64,000 nt of DNA from Rikenellaceae bacterium (lineage in GTDB: Bacteria; Bacteroidota; Bacteroidia; Bacteroidales; Rikenellaceae): NCBI GenBank assembly GCA_015060005.1, contig SUZI01000008.1:1-64000 (forward strand), in the 5' to 3' direction. The notes below the pieces were generated by a model. The model was given only the letters and a program-made list of their open reading frames with translations. It did no database searches and was not told the DNA's origin. Made by a program: the position numbers and the translations under genes. This document shows, in pieces, positions 54,865 through 64,000 of the stretch. Position 1 is the stretch's first letter, and every line of letters starts with the position of its first letter.

Positions 54865-57255
54865 TTAGTCAAAAAACTCATCTTCCTCCTGCACTCCTAC
54901 CGTCGCAGCGTCGGGTATTATCTCCTTTGGACAGTCGTAAGGCTCCCATCCCTCGGGACGTGCGAAGCGGTCAGTACGCTTCACGCCCAGCGTTCCATCG
55001 TCGTATACCATCTTGAAGAACTCTCCCACGATAGGCAACGCCATCACACTACCCTCACCCTGTGAGTTAAGGTGTACCGACTGGTCCTCGCCGCCTACCC
55101 ACGAGCCTGCCACGAGGTTTGGTGTAACGCACATAAACCACGCATCGCGGTTATTGTTCGATGTTCCGGTCTTACCGCCCATCTCCACGTCGTTCATACC
55201 AAACATCCAGTTCATACGACCTCCCGTGCCGGCTGTTATTACCTTCTGCAACATTGTGAGCATTGTGTATGCTGTATACTTGTTCACCGCATCGTTCGAC
55301 TTAGGCACAAATGATGAAATCACATTACCCTGCCTGTCCTCTATGCGAGTTACGAATATAGGCTCTATGTGAACGCCCTCGTTTGCAAGCGTCGAGTATG
55401 CACTCGCCAGCTCAAAGACGTTGGACTCAAATGCACCCAGACACATAGCATACGCAGGATAGATATAGCTGCTGATACCCATATTATGGATGAAGTCTGC
55501 CACCGTCTCAGGCTGCTTTGCCTGCTTCATCACCCACGCCGAGTAGTTGTTACGCGAGTTTGCCAATCCCCAATACAGAGGGTGCAGCACGCCATCATAT
55601 TCGTGCTTTCCTGCCTCCTTTGGCGACCATATTCCGGCAGGCGTCTCTATCGACACCGGTTGGTTAGGTGCCATCGTGCAAGGTGTCAGACCGAGCTGGT
55701 CGATAGCGAAGGTATAGATAAATGGCTTCACCGTTGAGCCTATCTGTCGCTTACCCTGCTTCGCCATATCGTACTTGAAGTAACGGAAGTTAGGACCTCC
55801 CACGTATGCCTTCAGATGACCCGTCTGCGGCTCCATCGCCACGAAGCTCGCACGCAATATCTGCTTGTGGTGCAGCACCGAGTCGCGAGGTGTCATTATC
55901 GTATCACGCTCACCCTTGAAGGTAAATATCTTCATACGACACTTCTTCTCAAACGAGGCGTATATCTCATCGTCGGTATATCCCGCCTTACGCATCTCAC
56001 GGAAGCGGTCCGAGTTACGCATTCCGCGACGTATGATACCATCGCGTGTCTCTTTGCTCACATCCTGGAACAACACACCTGTCGCCCTCACCTGCTGGTC
56101 CATACGAGGCTGCACGACTGTCGCCATCTGCTTCTGTAACGCCTCCTCGGCATATCGCTGCATCGTAGGGTTTATTGTCGTGTATATACGCAGACCATCA
56201 CGATAGATGTTATATGGTGTACCATCTGCCTTCGTATTTTTGTGGCACCAGCCATATATAGGATTCTCGTTATACTGCTTGAGTGCCTGCTCATAATCCC
56301 AATCTGTCAGGAACTGCTTACGCGTAGGAGGTTTGGCTGTCATCGTCAGACGCAACATCTCGCGGAAATATCTCGCCTGACCCGAGTTATGACTTATCTG
56401 GCTGTACCTAAGCTCAATAGGACACTGCTTGAGTGAGTCATACTGCTCAGCGGTCAGAGCACCCGATGTCTCCATACGCTTGAGCACCAAGTTACGTCTT
56501 TTGAGTGCTGCCTCAGGGTGGTATACGGGCGAGTAACGCGACGGAGCATTCACCACACCGACCAACAGTGCAGCCTCCTGGATATTCAGCTCGTTAGGGG
56601 CTTTATCGAAGAATATTCGCGATGCAGACTTTATGCCGAAGGCGTTTGTTCCATATCCGACGGTGTTGAGATACATCGCCGCAATCTCCTCTTTGGTATA
56701 GTTATACTCCAACTTGAGTGCTGTAACCCACTCCTTTATTTTGAACATACCGAGCTTCGCTGCACGTGCTATGCCGCCACTCGCTACACCCTCACGTGGG
56801 AAGAGGTTCTTCGCCAGCTGCTGTGTGATAGTACTACCACCTCCCTGAGCTGTGTTACGCATAATTATGGTCTTCAGACCCACGCGGAACAACGATGTGA
56901 TATCTATTCCCGAGTGGCTATGGAAACGCAGGTCCTCTGTCGAGATGAGGGCAGCCACCACAGGAGGCATCAGACGACCATCGATGACCAGGTTGTTTGC
57001 TGAGTCCAGAGCCATCAAATCCTCATACTGCACGTATGAGCGGTTCTCGATGAAGAATGTACCTATTATCTCGCCATTGTCGCCATATATCTCACTTGCT
57101 ATATTACTCTTGGGGTTTTCCAACTCCTCGAAAGTAGGCATATATCCAAACACACCCGTAGCTGCCAATATCATCAGCGTGAATATCAGCACCAATGGGG
57201 CCATACCCAATATCCATACCCAACGAATGATACGTTTTTTGGTCTTCTCAGTCAT
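54865..57255 (-). CDS. mrcA: class A penicillin-binding protein (PBP1A-like)
   Basis: Bifunctional peptidoglycan synthase of 796 residues, inner membrane with one membrane segment (about 11-32). GT51 glycosyltransferase: ISTEDLRFHSHSG with catalytic E107, and GGGSTITQQLAKNLFPRE (137-154). Transpeptidase: SxxK S506-K509 (GSTVKPF), SRN 566-568 and KTGT 694-697. All catalytic residues are present. A -7-like TAACTTTG sits on the minus strand at 57286-57293. Upstream of asd, probably one transcript. Confidence 0.94.
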   Translation of the reverse strand: MTEKTKKRIIRWVWILGMAPLVLIFTLMILAATGVFGYMPTFEELENPKSNIASEIYGDNGEIIGTFFIENRSYVQYEDLMALDSANNLVIDGRLMPPVVAALISTEDLRFHSHSGIDITSLFRVGLKTIIMRNTAQGGGSTITQQLAKNLFPREGVASGGIARAAKLGMFKIKEWVTALKLEYNYTKEEIAAMYLNTVGYGTNAFGIKSASRIFFDKAPNELNIQEAALLVGVVNAPSRYSPVYHPEAALKRRNLVLKRMETSGALTAEQYDSLKQCPIELRYSQISHNSGQARYFREMLRLTMTAKPPTRKQFLTDWDYEQALKQYNENPIYGWCHKNTKADGTPYNIYRDGLRIYTTINPTMQRYAEEALQKQMATVVQPRMDQQVRATGVLFQDVSKETRDGIIRRGMRNSDRFREMRKAGYTDDEIYASFEKKCRMKIFTFKGERDTIMTPRDSVLHHKQILRASFVAMEPQTGHLKAYVGGPNFRYFKYDMAKQGKRQIGSTVKPFIYTFAIDQLGLTPCTMAPNQPVSIETPAGIWSPKEAGKHEYDGVLHPLYWGLANSRNNYSAWVMKQAKQPETVADFIHNMGISSYIYPAYAMCLGAFESNVFELASAYSTLANEGVHIEPIFVTRIEDRQGNVISSFVPKSNDAVNKYTAYTMLTMLQKVITAGTGGRMNWMFGMNDVEMGGKTGTSNNNRDAWFMCVTPNLVAGSWVGGEDQSVHLNSQGEGSVMALPIVGEFFKMVYDDGTLGVKRTDRFARPEGWEPYDCPKEIIPDAATVGVQEEDEFFD

Positions 57256-57368
57256 CTTTTTCTTCAGTTACAATAATACCTCACGCAAAGTTATAAATTT
57301 ATTTTAGAAACTCACACTCTGCGTCTAATATTTAGACAATATTACAGTTGATTTTTACCCTAATGCCA

Positions 57369-60356
57369 CTATAGTGGCAAGTCTGCTCCGAAAGCCACAT
57401 AGATACCACCCTCGCTCGGACGATACACCGAGAGTGTCAGAGCCATCGTTGCCGAGGCTGGTGAAGAGAGGAAGTTCACATCGAAGGTGAGGTCGCCACC
57501 CCACGAGTTCATACCGTGCCAAGCCTTGTGTTTCACACCGAATGAATCAAATCTATCATACTGATACTGACCCAAATCCAATCCTATGTTAAGACGTATT
57601 CGCTTGAAATATATCCAGCCTCTCAGTCCGCCATCGGGATAACACAGTGGCAGCTGATAGTTGAGCGATGTCGCCATATAGTTGCGGCTCACAATCTGCG
57701 ATGAATCGAAGCCTCGGAGCAGCAATTTGCTTGACTTAAATGTGAGTGCCGACACCGCATCCTTACTCTTGAAGCCACCTATCGATGTCTGGTAAGCAAA
57801 GGCTATGTTAAAGCTATTCTGCGGCAGGAAACCTGGTACATAGAACTTGGTATGTAGTGCCAGCAGGTCGCTGAAGCTACCCTCGGCAGGGTTTATCGCA
57901 TACGAAGCCGAGGCTGTTACACCCCACGGTGGAGCAAAGTCGCGGTGCGACATAGCCACCAGGTCCTGAAATCCCAGCGAGAAGCTCGTCAGGTGAAGAC
58001 CCTCCGCATAGCCTATCGTCGCCACATTGCTTATTCCATTCTTATCTATCTTCAGACTTCCCGTATTAGCCACCAAGCCATTGGAGTAGTTCCACGCCGC
58101 TGTCGCCACCAAATAACGTGTGTGGTATCCACGTTCAAACAGGAAAGGAAGTGAAGCCGACAAGCCCACCGAGTAATATTTGCCGAGCGTAGGCTCTTCG
58201 GGGAATTCGGGCTTATGCGTCTCGGGATTATAGGTATATACGCGATATATGTTCTGATGACCTCCGTATGTAACATCGAACTTAAATTCAGGACCCAGAC
58301 CATAATACCTGAGCGACGCCTTCCAGATATTGCCATTGCGACCGCTATGACCGTATGTAAAGAATCCCTGCATCGACGAGAGCAGGTTTTGTGTCATCAA
58401 TGTTGCACCTGCATTAAAACTCACTGCCCCCTCCTCGGTCAAGCCAAATGGGTCATACGACAGAGGTGCCCAGCTATGCAAATTAAAGAGATGTAGTCCC
58501 TTGCGATAACGCTTAACCTTCACATTACGCGATGTGTCCGAGGGCTCTCGCACCATATCTGCCATCCGCACCGTGTCGATATTCAACACATCCCACTTCG
58601 TGCGTGGTGGGTTAAGCACCTCGTTGGGCAGACGCGAAAACTTCACCTCACGTACGTACTTATCGCCTCGCTGCACCGCGGGATGATATCCGAGTGAGTC
58701 GTATGTAACCATCACCACGCCACCATCTGCTGCCGGTGCTGCATCGTAAGAGCCGTATGCCGACTCCGTCAGCTGATACTCCTTGCCACTCACGAGGTCC
58801 AGACAATGCACCTCATCGCGACCCGAAGCTATCGAGCCATAGTACAGCTTTCCATTCTCGGCACGTAGCTTACTTATGGTAATGTATGCAGGCTCTGTTA
58901 TAGCCTTCACCTCGCCCTTTTCGTCTATCTGCGATAGCCACATACCCTCGTCGCCCGTTACTATGATGTAGTATTTACGTGTCAGGTTATCCCACGCCAG
59001 GGAGTGTATCTCCTCGCCAAATGGCAGCGACACGACTAAGTCCTCACCCTCCTTACGCTGCTGCCTGAAGCTATATATACCGTGCGGAGCATACTCCACC
59101 CACGCCATCCGACCTGCATCATCTACTGTCGGGTAGAGTATGTTCTTACGATTACGCTTCACCGTTCTCGGACGCATCGCTCGCTCGCCCTCGAGGTCCA
59201 TATAACACAGCTGCGAGATAACCTTCTCCTGGAATATCAGCCCTCGCCTGTACTCTGTCCACCATAGCCTACGACGCTGAGCATCGTACACCGGACGTGT
59301 CGACACATCTCCCGTATATGCCAACCGTTCCTCAAAGCCTGTGTCTGTGTCGAGCAGAACTATGTGTCGGGGCTCGTCGAGGGTCTGCTTCAGTGCCACC
59401 ACACTGCTCTCGCCCAACCATATCGGATTGGAGTATGTCGTGTAGCTCGAAAAATGCGGAGCAGGCAGACGGGATGCCGTATCTGCCACCTTTGGCAGTG
59501 ATTCCCAATATGTTACTAAGTCGCGGAATGTATATTGAAATAGGTCATCTTCGCTAAATCCGAATAGCTTGTTCATTCGCCACGATGTCGAGACTATTGT
59601 CCAGGGGTGGCGTGGACCATATTTAGCCATATCGTTCGCCATTATCCGCCCCGTAACCGCGTTTCCATAACTCACCATCTGGTATCCCATCTGGTAGTGG
59701 TCGGGGATGAAGTCGCGATATGAGCCGCAGAAGAACTTATCCGAGTTACGATATTTGTCGGCGATGTTTCCCATCGCACGAAACTCCAACGTGAAACGAG
59801 GCTGACGTGCACGACCAAACGATGATACCTGTGTCTCAAAGTCTGTTGCATCGCCCTCAATCATCCATAGTGGCATAAACACCAATCCTATGGTCGAGCT
59901 CTGCTCACCCAGCAAGTAGCTGAGGAATTTGATAAATCCTACGTTTATGTTGTTGTACTGTGCCGCGTGGCGATATTCGTGTGCTGTGAGTTGCTTGAGC
60001 CACGGCATTGAGTAACCGTCTATTGTTGGCGACGAGAGGAACTCCACACGCTTTGGCAGCCACATCACCAAACCGTTTGAACGCATATTTTCGGGGTGCA
60101 CTATGAAGGGTAAGTCCAGCGGTGGCAATTCAAATCCATAGGCTATGCTCGGTTTGAGCACCTCTGTCAGCGAGTGTGTTGCCAGACCTATCTGTTCCAC
60201 GTGCTGAGGATATATCACTGTCGACCGCTCGCTTGTAATCTTCTTCCACTTGAAGCGTGCAGGGTCAGCTCCCCAACTGTAAAATTGGGCATTCACCTGC
60301 TCTGCGGCGAAGAGTATCACGCCGAGCAACACGATATATTTCAACCACTTCGACAT
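57369..60356 (-). CDS. large outer-membrane protein with HExxH peptidase-like domain, propeller and barrel
   Basis: 995 residues. Signal peptide 1-23 (LFAAEQVNAQ). N-terminal region (about 40-250) carries an intact gluzincin-type motif H126-E127-Y-R-H130 and a downstream Glu in WMIEGDA (E167), the arrangement of a zinc metallopeptidase. The middle (about 290-600) has TolB/WD40-like beta-propeller repeats. The C-terminal about 350 residues read as a beta-barrel of the surface-antigen kind (GATLMTQNLLSSMQGFFTYG, FGADLPL end). Proteins of this layout occur in Bacteroidetes, usually annotated as TolB-like or hypothetical. Peptidase activity is not shown. The gene ends at a GCCACT/AGTGGC palindrome (57365-57378). 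Confidence 0.82.
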   Translation of the reverse strand: MSKWLKYIVLLGVILFAAEQVNAQFYSWGADPARFKWKKITSERSTVIYPQHVEQIGLATHSLTEVLKPSIAYGFELPPLDLPFIVHPENMRSNGLVMWLPKRVEFLSSPTIDGYSMPWLKQLTAHEYRHAAQYNNINVGFIKFLSYLLGEQSSTIGLVFMPLWMIEGDATDFETQVSSFGRARQPRFTLEFRAMGNIADKYRNSDKFFCGSYRDFIPDHYQMGYQMVSYGNAVTGRIMANDMAKYGPRHPWTIVSTSWRMNKLFGFSEDDLFQYTFRDLVTYWESLPKVADTASRLPAPHFSSYTTYSNPIWLGESSVVALKQTLDEPRHIVLLDTDTGFEERLAYTGDVSTRPVYDAQRRRLWWTEYRRGLIFQEKVISQLCYMDLEGERAMRPRTVKRNRKNILYPTVDDAGRMAWVEYAPHGIYSFRQQRKEGEDLVVSLPFGEEIHSLAWDNLTRKYYIIVTGDEGMWLSQIDEKGEVKAITEPAYITISKLRAENGKLYYGSIASGRDEVHCLDLVSGKEYQLTESAYGSYDAAPAADGGVVMVTYDSLGYHPAVQRGDKYVREVKFSRLPNEVLNPPRTKWDVLNIDTVRMADMVREPSDTSRNVKVKRYRKGLHLFNLHSWAPLSYDPFGLTEEGAVSFNAGATLMTQNLLSSMQGFFTYGHSGRNGNIWKASLRYYGLGPEFKFDVTYGGHQNIYRVYTYNPETHKPEFPEEPTLGKYYSVGLSASLPFLFERGYHTRYLVATAAWNYSNGLVANTGSLKIDKNGISNVATIGYAEGLHLTSFSLGFQDLVAMSHRDFAPPWGVTASASYAINPAEGSFSDLLALHTKFYVPGFLPQNSFNIAFAYQTSIGGFKSKDAVSALTFKSSKLLLRGFDSSQIVSRNYMATSLNYQLPLCYPDGGLRGWIYFKRIRLNIGLDLGQYQYDRFDSFGVKHKAWHGMNSWGGDLTFDVNFLSSPASATMALTLSVYRPSEGGIYVAFGADLPL

Positions 60357-60364
60357 CCTCTGCC

Positions 60365-60706
60365 TTAGTTTCCCACCTTCTTACATTTGTATCCTGCACC
60401 GAGCAGCAGCTCTACTACTCGCTCGCGGTGGTCGCCCTGAATTATTATCTCGCCATCTTTTGCCGAGCCTCCCACTCCGCAACGACTCTTGAGCATACGC
60501 CCCAGCTCTGCTAAATCCTCCTCTCTGCCGACGAAGCCTTTTACGAGTGTTACGGTCTTACCGCCACGATGTTTTCTATCAATCCACACTCGCAGGTCCT
60601 GTCGCTCGGGAGCTAACGTCTCCACCTGAGCCTCTTGCTCTACGGTATATTCAAAGTCGGGATTGGTCGAGTATACCATACCCAATCGTTGTTTCCAATC
60701 GTTCAT
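60365..60706 (-). CDS. SUI1/YciH-family translation factor
   Basis: 113 residues from ATG 60706 (MNDWKQRLGMVYST). C-terminal SUI1/eIF1 domain: VWIDRKHRGGKTVTLVKGFVG, LKSRCGVGGSAKDGEIIIQGDHRERVVELLLGAGY. Bacterial YciH may influence start-codon choice. An in-frame GTG upstream (60730) is unlikely. It lies eight bases before the large outer-membrane gene on the same strand; minus -7 box TACTTTTG at 60791-60798. Confidence 0.92.
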   Translation of the reverse strand: MNDWKQRLGMVYSTNPDFEYTVEQEAQVETLAPERQDLRVWIDRKHRGGKTVTLVKGFVGREEDLAELGRMLKSRCGVGGSAKDGEIIIQGDHRERVVELLLGAGYKCKKVGN

Positions 60707-60790
60707 AATGGCAAATCTTTGGTCAAACACCGACCAAATATAGGAATTATTTAGCTATAATCCCCTCAAAAGCGGTGCTAATATTTGGTG

Positions 60791-60798
60791 CAAAAGTA
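60791..60798 (-). promoter_or_regulatory. -7 box of the SUI1 gene
   Basis: Minus strand TACTTTTG, about 85 bases before the ATG, in the region shared with the divergent DUF4435 gene. No clear plus-strand box was found apart from TAATTTTA near 60808. Confidence 0.5.
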
Positions 60799-60831
60799 GT
60801 AAATTATTAATTTTACAACAAATTAAGCAGT

Positions 60832-61875
60832 GTGGCACGGGAAAAAATCAAACATAACACTTTGGCATATAGCAGTTGCGAGTGCGAACTATCCATTCCA
60901 CAGACGTTGGATGACGGACGTCAACGAGTGGAGGTTTTCGTCGAGGGCTACGAGGATGTAGCCTTCTGGCGTGGCATCTTCGACCACTTCGATAACCCCT
61001 ACCTGCGTTTCGAGATTTCTGTGCCCAACCGCGAGGACTTGCCCAAGGGTAAGAAGGTCCTGATGAGCATGCTCGGCCGCTCTTCGGAGCGTATGTTACT
61101 CTGCGTGGACTCCGATTTTGACTATCTCTTCGGCGACGACACTCCGCAGTCGAAGCTCATCTGCGATGCCGAGTATATGTTCCACACCTACACCTACGCT
61201 ACGGAGAACTATCTGTGCTATGCTCCGTCGCTTCATAACGTCTGCGTCAAGGCGACTAAGAACGACAGCCATATCTTTGATTTCGAGAGCTTTATGGCAG
61301 AGTACTCCCGCACTATATATCCTATCTTTGCCTGGTATGCCTACTCTGCCCGCCTCTCTACGGAGAATGTCTTCACGCTCAACGATTTCAAGAATTGTGT
61401 CCGTCTGGGTTATTTAGATATTGCCAATAATGGCTACGACACTCTGGCTTGGCTCGCACGTAATGTTGGGCGTCGTCTGCAACGGTTGGAGGAGGAGCAC
61501 CCCGATATGGTGCAGGGTGTCGAGGATTTCAAGCGACACCTCTCGCTGAAGGGTGTAACGCCCGATAGTACCTATTTATATATGCACGGTCATACGTTGA
61601 TGGATAATGTTGTGATGATTCTGCTCACTACGGTATGTGATCGTCTGCGACAGATGTCTGTGCATAAGATTAACTCCTCGAAGAAGCAGGGGCTCTCGCT
61701 CAAGAACGAGATGAGCAACTATATGAACTCGTTGCGTTCGATCCGCGACGTGCTGCTCGACAACGAGAACTACACCTCGTGCCCTCTCTATAAGAAACTC
61801 AAGGCAGATATCCAACGCTACCTTGACTCTACCATCGCCTCACTTATCGCCCGTAAAGGAAAAAGTCGCGACTAA
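60832..61875 (+). CDS. DUF4435 (TOPRIM-like) protein
   Basis: 347 residues from a GTG start (60832, MAREKIKHNT); no ATG gives the full N-terminus. It matches the DUF4435 pattern: VEVFVEGYEDVAFWRGIF with E38 and D42, then MLLCVDSDFDYL with D93, D95 and D97, an arrangement like the Glu and DxD of TOPRIM domains. A mostly helical C-terminus follows. DUF4435 proteins are often next to an AAA/ABC ATPase in possible defence pairs; here it is alone. Directly downstream begins the repeat array (61949). Function unknown. Confidence 0.8.
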   Translation: MAREKIKHNTLAYSSCECELSIPQTLDDGRQRVEVFVEGYEDVAFWRGIFDHFDNPYLRFEISVPNREDLPKGKKVLMSMLGRSSERMLLCVDSDFDYLFGDDTPQSKLICDAEYMFHTYTYATENYLCYAPSLHNVCVKATKNDSHIFDFESFMAEYSRTIYPIFAWYAYSARLSTENVFTLNDFKNCVRLGYLDIANNGYDTLAWLARNVGRRLQRLEEEHPDMVQGVEDFKRHLSLKGVTPDSTYLYMHGHTLMDNVVMILLTTVCDRLRQMSVHKINSSKKQGLSLKNEMSNYMNSLRSIRDVLLDNENYTSCPLYKKLKADIQRYLDSTIASLIARKGKSRD

Positions 61876-61948
61876 CCGCCACGACTTATCTGCATATCTT
61901 GCTCTGGACTTTAGTATCCCTTAGTACCCTTTAGCAACCCTTATCATC

Positions 61949-62352
61949 GCGACCGAGCAGCCGCCGAAAGAGCCTTTCCACCTTTGCCACAACCTCAATT
62001 AGCACACGGTAAATCGCTATAATTGCAGCTATTTTGGTGGGTGCTCGCAGTCTGTGAAACCGCAGCATACTCGACGTATGTGAGCATTGTCGCAACCGAG
62101 CAGCCGACAAAAGAGTCATTCCACTTTTGCCACAACCTCAATTTGCACACGGTAAATCGCTATAATTGCGGCTATTTTGGTGGGTACGACCAAGCAGCCG
62201 ACAAAAGAACCCTTCCCGATTTTTACACGACCTTAATTAGCACGCTGTAAATCGCTATAATTGCAGCTATTTTGGTGGGTACGACCGAGCGGCAAGCGGA
62301 GCATACTTGACGTATGTGAGCATTGACGCGACCGAGTAGCCGCCGAAAGAGC
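61949..62352. repeat. tandem array of hairpin element C
   Basis: Three tandem units start at about 61949, 62092 and 62186 (143, 94 and 142 bases), plus a partial fourth (62328-62352). Each begins GCRACC(G/A)AGCAGCCG and contains GGTAAATCGCTATAATTGC and GCTATTTTGGTGGGT. Units 1 and 3 also hold the hairpin core CATAC-T(T/C)GAC-GTATG (62066-62080 and 62302-62316) with TGAGCATTG after it; unit 2 lacks that module. GAGCGATTTACC at 62361-62372 is an inverse copy of GGTAAATCGC at the prfC end. No open frame is supported. Confidence 0.75.
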
Positions 62353-62372
62353 TGTGATTTGAGCGATTTACC

Positions 62373-63956
62373 CTAAAATTCGGAGGTAAAATGGAACCTT
62401 ATATCCTTAAAATTCTCCTGTGCTAAGGCGAGAGCGTATGAGGTGTCGGCAAGGAATACATCGCGGCCGTGCTTGTCGAGTGCCATATTGGAGTGCTTGC
62501 GACGCTTGAAGTCGGCAAGTTGCTCTTTGTTGTCGCTCTCAATCCAGCAGGCTTTATGGATTGATATAGGCTCCCAGCGACACGATGCTCCATACTCGTG
62601 CTCAAGACGATATTGAATAACCTCAAACTGAAGCTGTCCCACCGTACCGATAATCTTACGACCATTGAGTGATGAGGTAAAGAGCTGTGCCACACCCTCA
62701 TCCATCAGCTGGTCCACACCCTTCGCAAGTTGTTTGAACTTCATCGGGTCGGCATTCTCTATATAACGGAAGAGCTCCGGTGAGAATGATGGGATGCCTG
62801 TAAATTTGAGCTTCTCGCCCTCGGTGAATGTGTCGCCAATCTTAAATGTTCCTGTATCGTGCAGACCTACGATGTCGCCCGGGTAGGCAAAGTCGATGAC
62901 CGACTTCTTCTCCGCCATAAAAGCTGTCGGAGAGGAGAATTTCAGTTGCTTGCCACTACGCACGTGCAGATAGTTCTTGTTACGCTCAAATGTTCCCGAG
63001 CATATCTTCATAAAGGCTATACGGTCGCGGTGGTTAGGGTCCATATTGGCGTGAATCTTAAATATGAAACCGGTCATCTTTGCCTCTGCAGGCTCTACCT
63101 CGCGACTCTCCGTAGGGGACTTTCGGGGCGATGGAGCTATGCGGATAAAGCACTCCAAGAGCTCTCTTACGCCAAAGTTATTAACCGCCGAGCCAAAGAA
63201 TACGGGAGCCAACTCTCCACGCAGATAATCCTCCACATTGAACTCGTCGTAGACACCCTCGACTAACTCCAAATCCTCACGCAACTGATTTGCAAACTTT
63301 GCCGAGATATAGTCATCAAGCTCGGGCGAGGCGATATCGGCAAAATCCACCGTCGCCGCATCGGCTGTCTGTCGCTCATCGGTAGTAAAGAGCGAGAGGT
63401 TCTTCTCATATATGTTATACACGCCCTTAAATGTGTCGCCACTCGAGATGGGGAATGCCAAAGGACGCACACGTATCTGCAACTCACGCTCAATCTCATC
63501 CAACAAATCAAATGGGTCCTTACTTGGACGGTCCATCTTATTCACGAAGACAATCACCGGCGTGTTACGCATACGGCATACATTCATCAACTTACGCGTC
63601 TGTGCCTCGACACCCTTCGCACCGTCGATAACAATGATTACCGAGTCCACCGCCGAGAGTGTACGGTATGTATCTTCGGCAAAGTCCTCGTGACCTGGGG
63701 TATCAAGGATATTAATCTTCACATCCTTATAGTTAAATCCCATCACCGATGTCGCCACCGAGATACCTCTCTGACGCTCTATCTCCATAAAGTCGGATGT
63801 CGCACCCTTCTTGATTTTATTACTTTTGACCGCACCTGCCACGTGGATAGCACCACCAAAGAGCAGCAATTTCTCCGTTAGTGTTGTCTTACCCGCATCG
63901 GGGTGTGCTATGACGGCAAAGGTGCGTCGCTTGGTTATTTCATCTATTAAAGCCAT
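62373..63956 (-). CDS. prfC: peptide chain release factor 3
   Basis: GTPase that recycles RF1/RF2 after termination. 527 residues, family length, with G1 AHPDAGKTT (17-25), G2 region [20 protein letters not shown]3 DTPGHEDF (84-91), G4 NKMD, and the C-terminal domain ([21 protein letters not shown]). ATG 63956 gives [23 protein letters not shown]. Its stop lies directly at the end of the repeat array. Confidence 0.96.
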   Translation of the reverse strand: MALIDEITKRRTFAVIAHPDAGKTTLTEKLLLFGGAIHVAGAVKSNKIKKGATSDFMEIERQRGISVATSVMGFNYKDVKINILDTPGHEDFAEDTYRTLSAVDSVIIVIDGAKGVEAQTRKLMNVCRMRNTPVIVFVNKMDRPSKDPFDLLDEIERELQIRVRPLAFPISSGDTFKGVYNIYEKNLSLFTTDERQTADAATVDFADIASPELDDYISAKFANQLREDLELVEGVYDEFNVEDYLRGELAPVFFGSAVNNFGVRELLECFIRIAPSPRKSPTESREVEPAEAKMTGFIFKIHANMDPNHRDRIAFMKICSGTFERNKNYLHVRSGKQLKFSSPTAFMAEKKSVIDFAYPGDIVGLHDTGTFKIGDTFTEGEKLKFTGIPSFSPELFRYIENADPMKFKQLAKGVDQLMDEGVAQLFTSSLNGRKIIGTVGQLQFEVIQYRLEHEYGASCRWEPISIHKACWIESDNKEQLADFKRRKHSNMALDKHGRDVFLADTSYALALAQENFKDIRFHFTSEF

Positions 63957-64000
63957 CTGTATATCTGTTTCTTCATTATTCGTTTACTCCTGTCTAACCA

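Noticed and set aside
61949..62352. Possible CRISPR array
   Set aside because: Units are 94-143 bases with no uniform 25-37-base repeats and no unique spacers, and there are no cas genes nearby.

Overview
The window looks like chromosomal sequence from a member of the Bacteroidota, most likely order Bacteroidales. I infer this from the many promoters of the Bacteroidetes type (a -7 box TAnnTTTG, often TACCTTTG, with a TTTG/TTG box about 19 bases upstream), the weak Shine-Dalgarno sites, the lipoproteins, TonB-dependent receptors and DUF3127/DUF4837/DUF5672-type families, and an S9B dipeptidyl peptidase IV. I cannot fix the family or genus from sequence alone; a Rikenellaceae/Alistipes-like organism is a guess. 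There is no rRNA, prophage, insertion sequence or CRISPR array. Most genes are core genes.

Layout. 1-1100: a decayed leucine-rich-repeat gene, a small P-loop gene, a terminator followed by a ten-G run, and an odd hairpin. 1.4-9.5 kb: aspS converges on a DUF3127 gene, followed by the cell-shape cluster mreB-mreC-mreD-mrdA-rodA on the minus strand. 9.7-18.2 kb: gpsA-pgi, two glycosyltransferase-like genes, a LysM protein with two glucosaminidase domains, a conserved unknown and dipeptidyl peptidase IV. 18.4-25.7 kb: accessory stretch with a lipoprotein, a zeta-toxin-like kinase with a small downstream partner, sodB, greA, a DUF4837 lipoprotein, a deacetylase-ubiX pair and three tandem related lipoproteins. 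25.8-32.8 kb: efp, a TonB-dependent receptor, tRNA-Arg, a second receptor-like barrel without most of its plug, and obgE. 32.8-38.7 kb: pepD, rpsT, tRNA-Glu, adk, a lipoprotein, thiL and rpsF-rpsR-rplI. 38.9-46.4 kb: an LtaS-like membrane enzyme in one overlapping operon with an iron-complex/cobalamin-type ABC transporter, then upp, hflX and tonB. 46.6-64 kb: rlmN-rsmG, two divergent glycan-related genes, tRNA-Thr, cstA, a hydrolase, asd, a class A penicillin-binding protein, a large outer-membrane HExxH protein, a SUI1 factor, a DUF4435 protein and prfC.

How the genes work together: much of the window serves the envelope. It holds elongasome proteins (MreBCD, PBP2, RodA), PBP1A, a peptidoglycan hydrolase, glycosyltransferases, the LtaS-like enzyme, TonB plus two TonB-receptor-like barrels, and ABC uptake. 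Translation is also well represented (aspS, efp, prfC, rpsT, rpsF, rpsR, rplI, rlmN, rsmG, hflX, obgE, three tRNAs).

The most unusual signal is non-coding. A related hairpin-centred element (core CATAC-TTGAC-GTATG) occurs at three places (about 50308-50427, 53647-53850 and 61949-62352). All three lie between convergent genes, two are framed by long inverted repeats, and one is a tandem array. The other convergent junctions carry simple terminators instead. All functions are read from sequence by eye without database searches.
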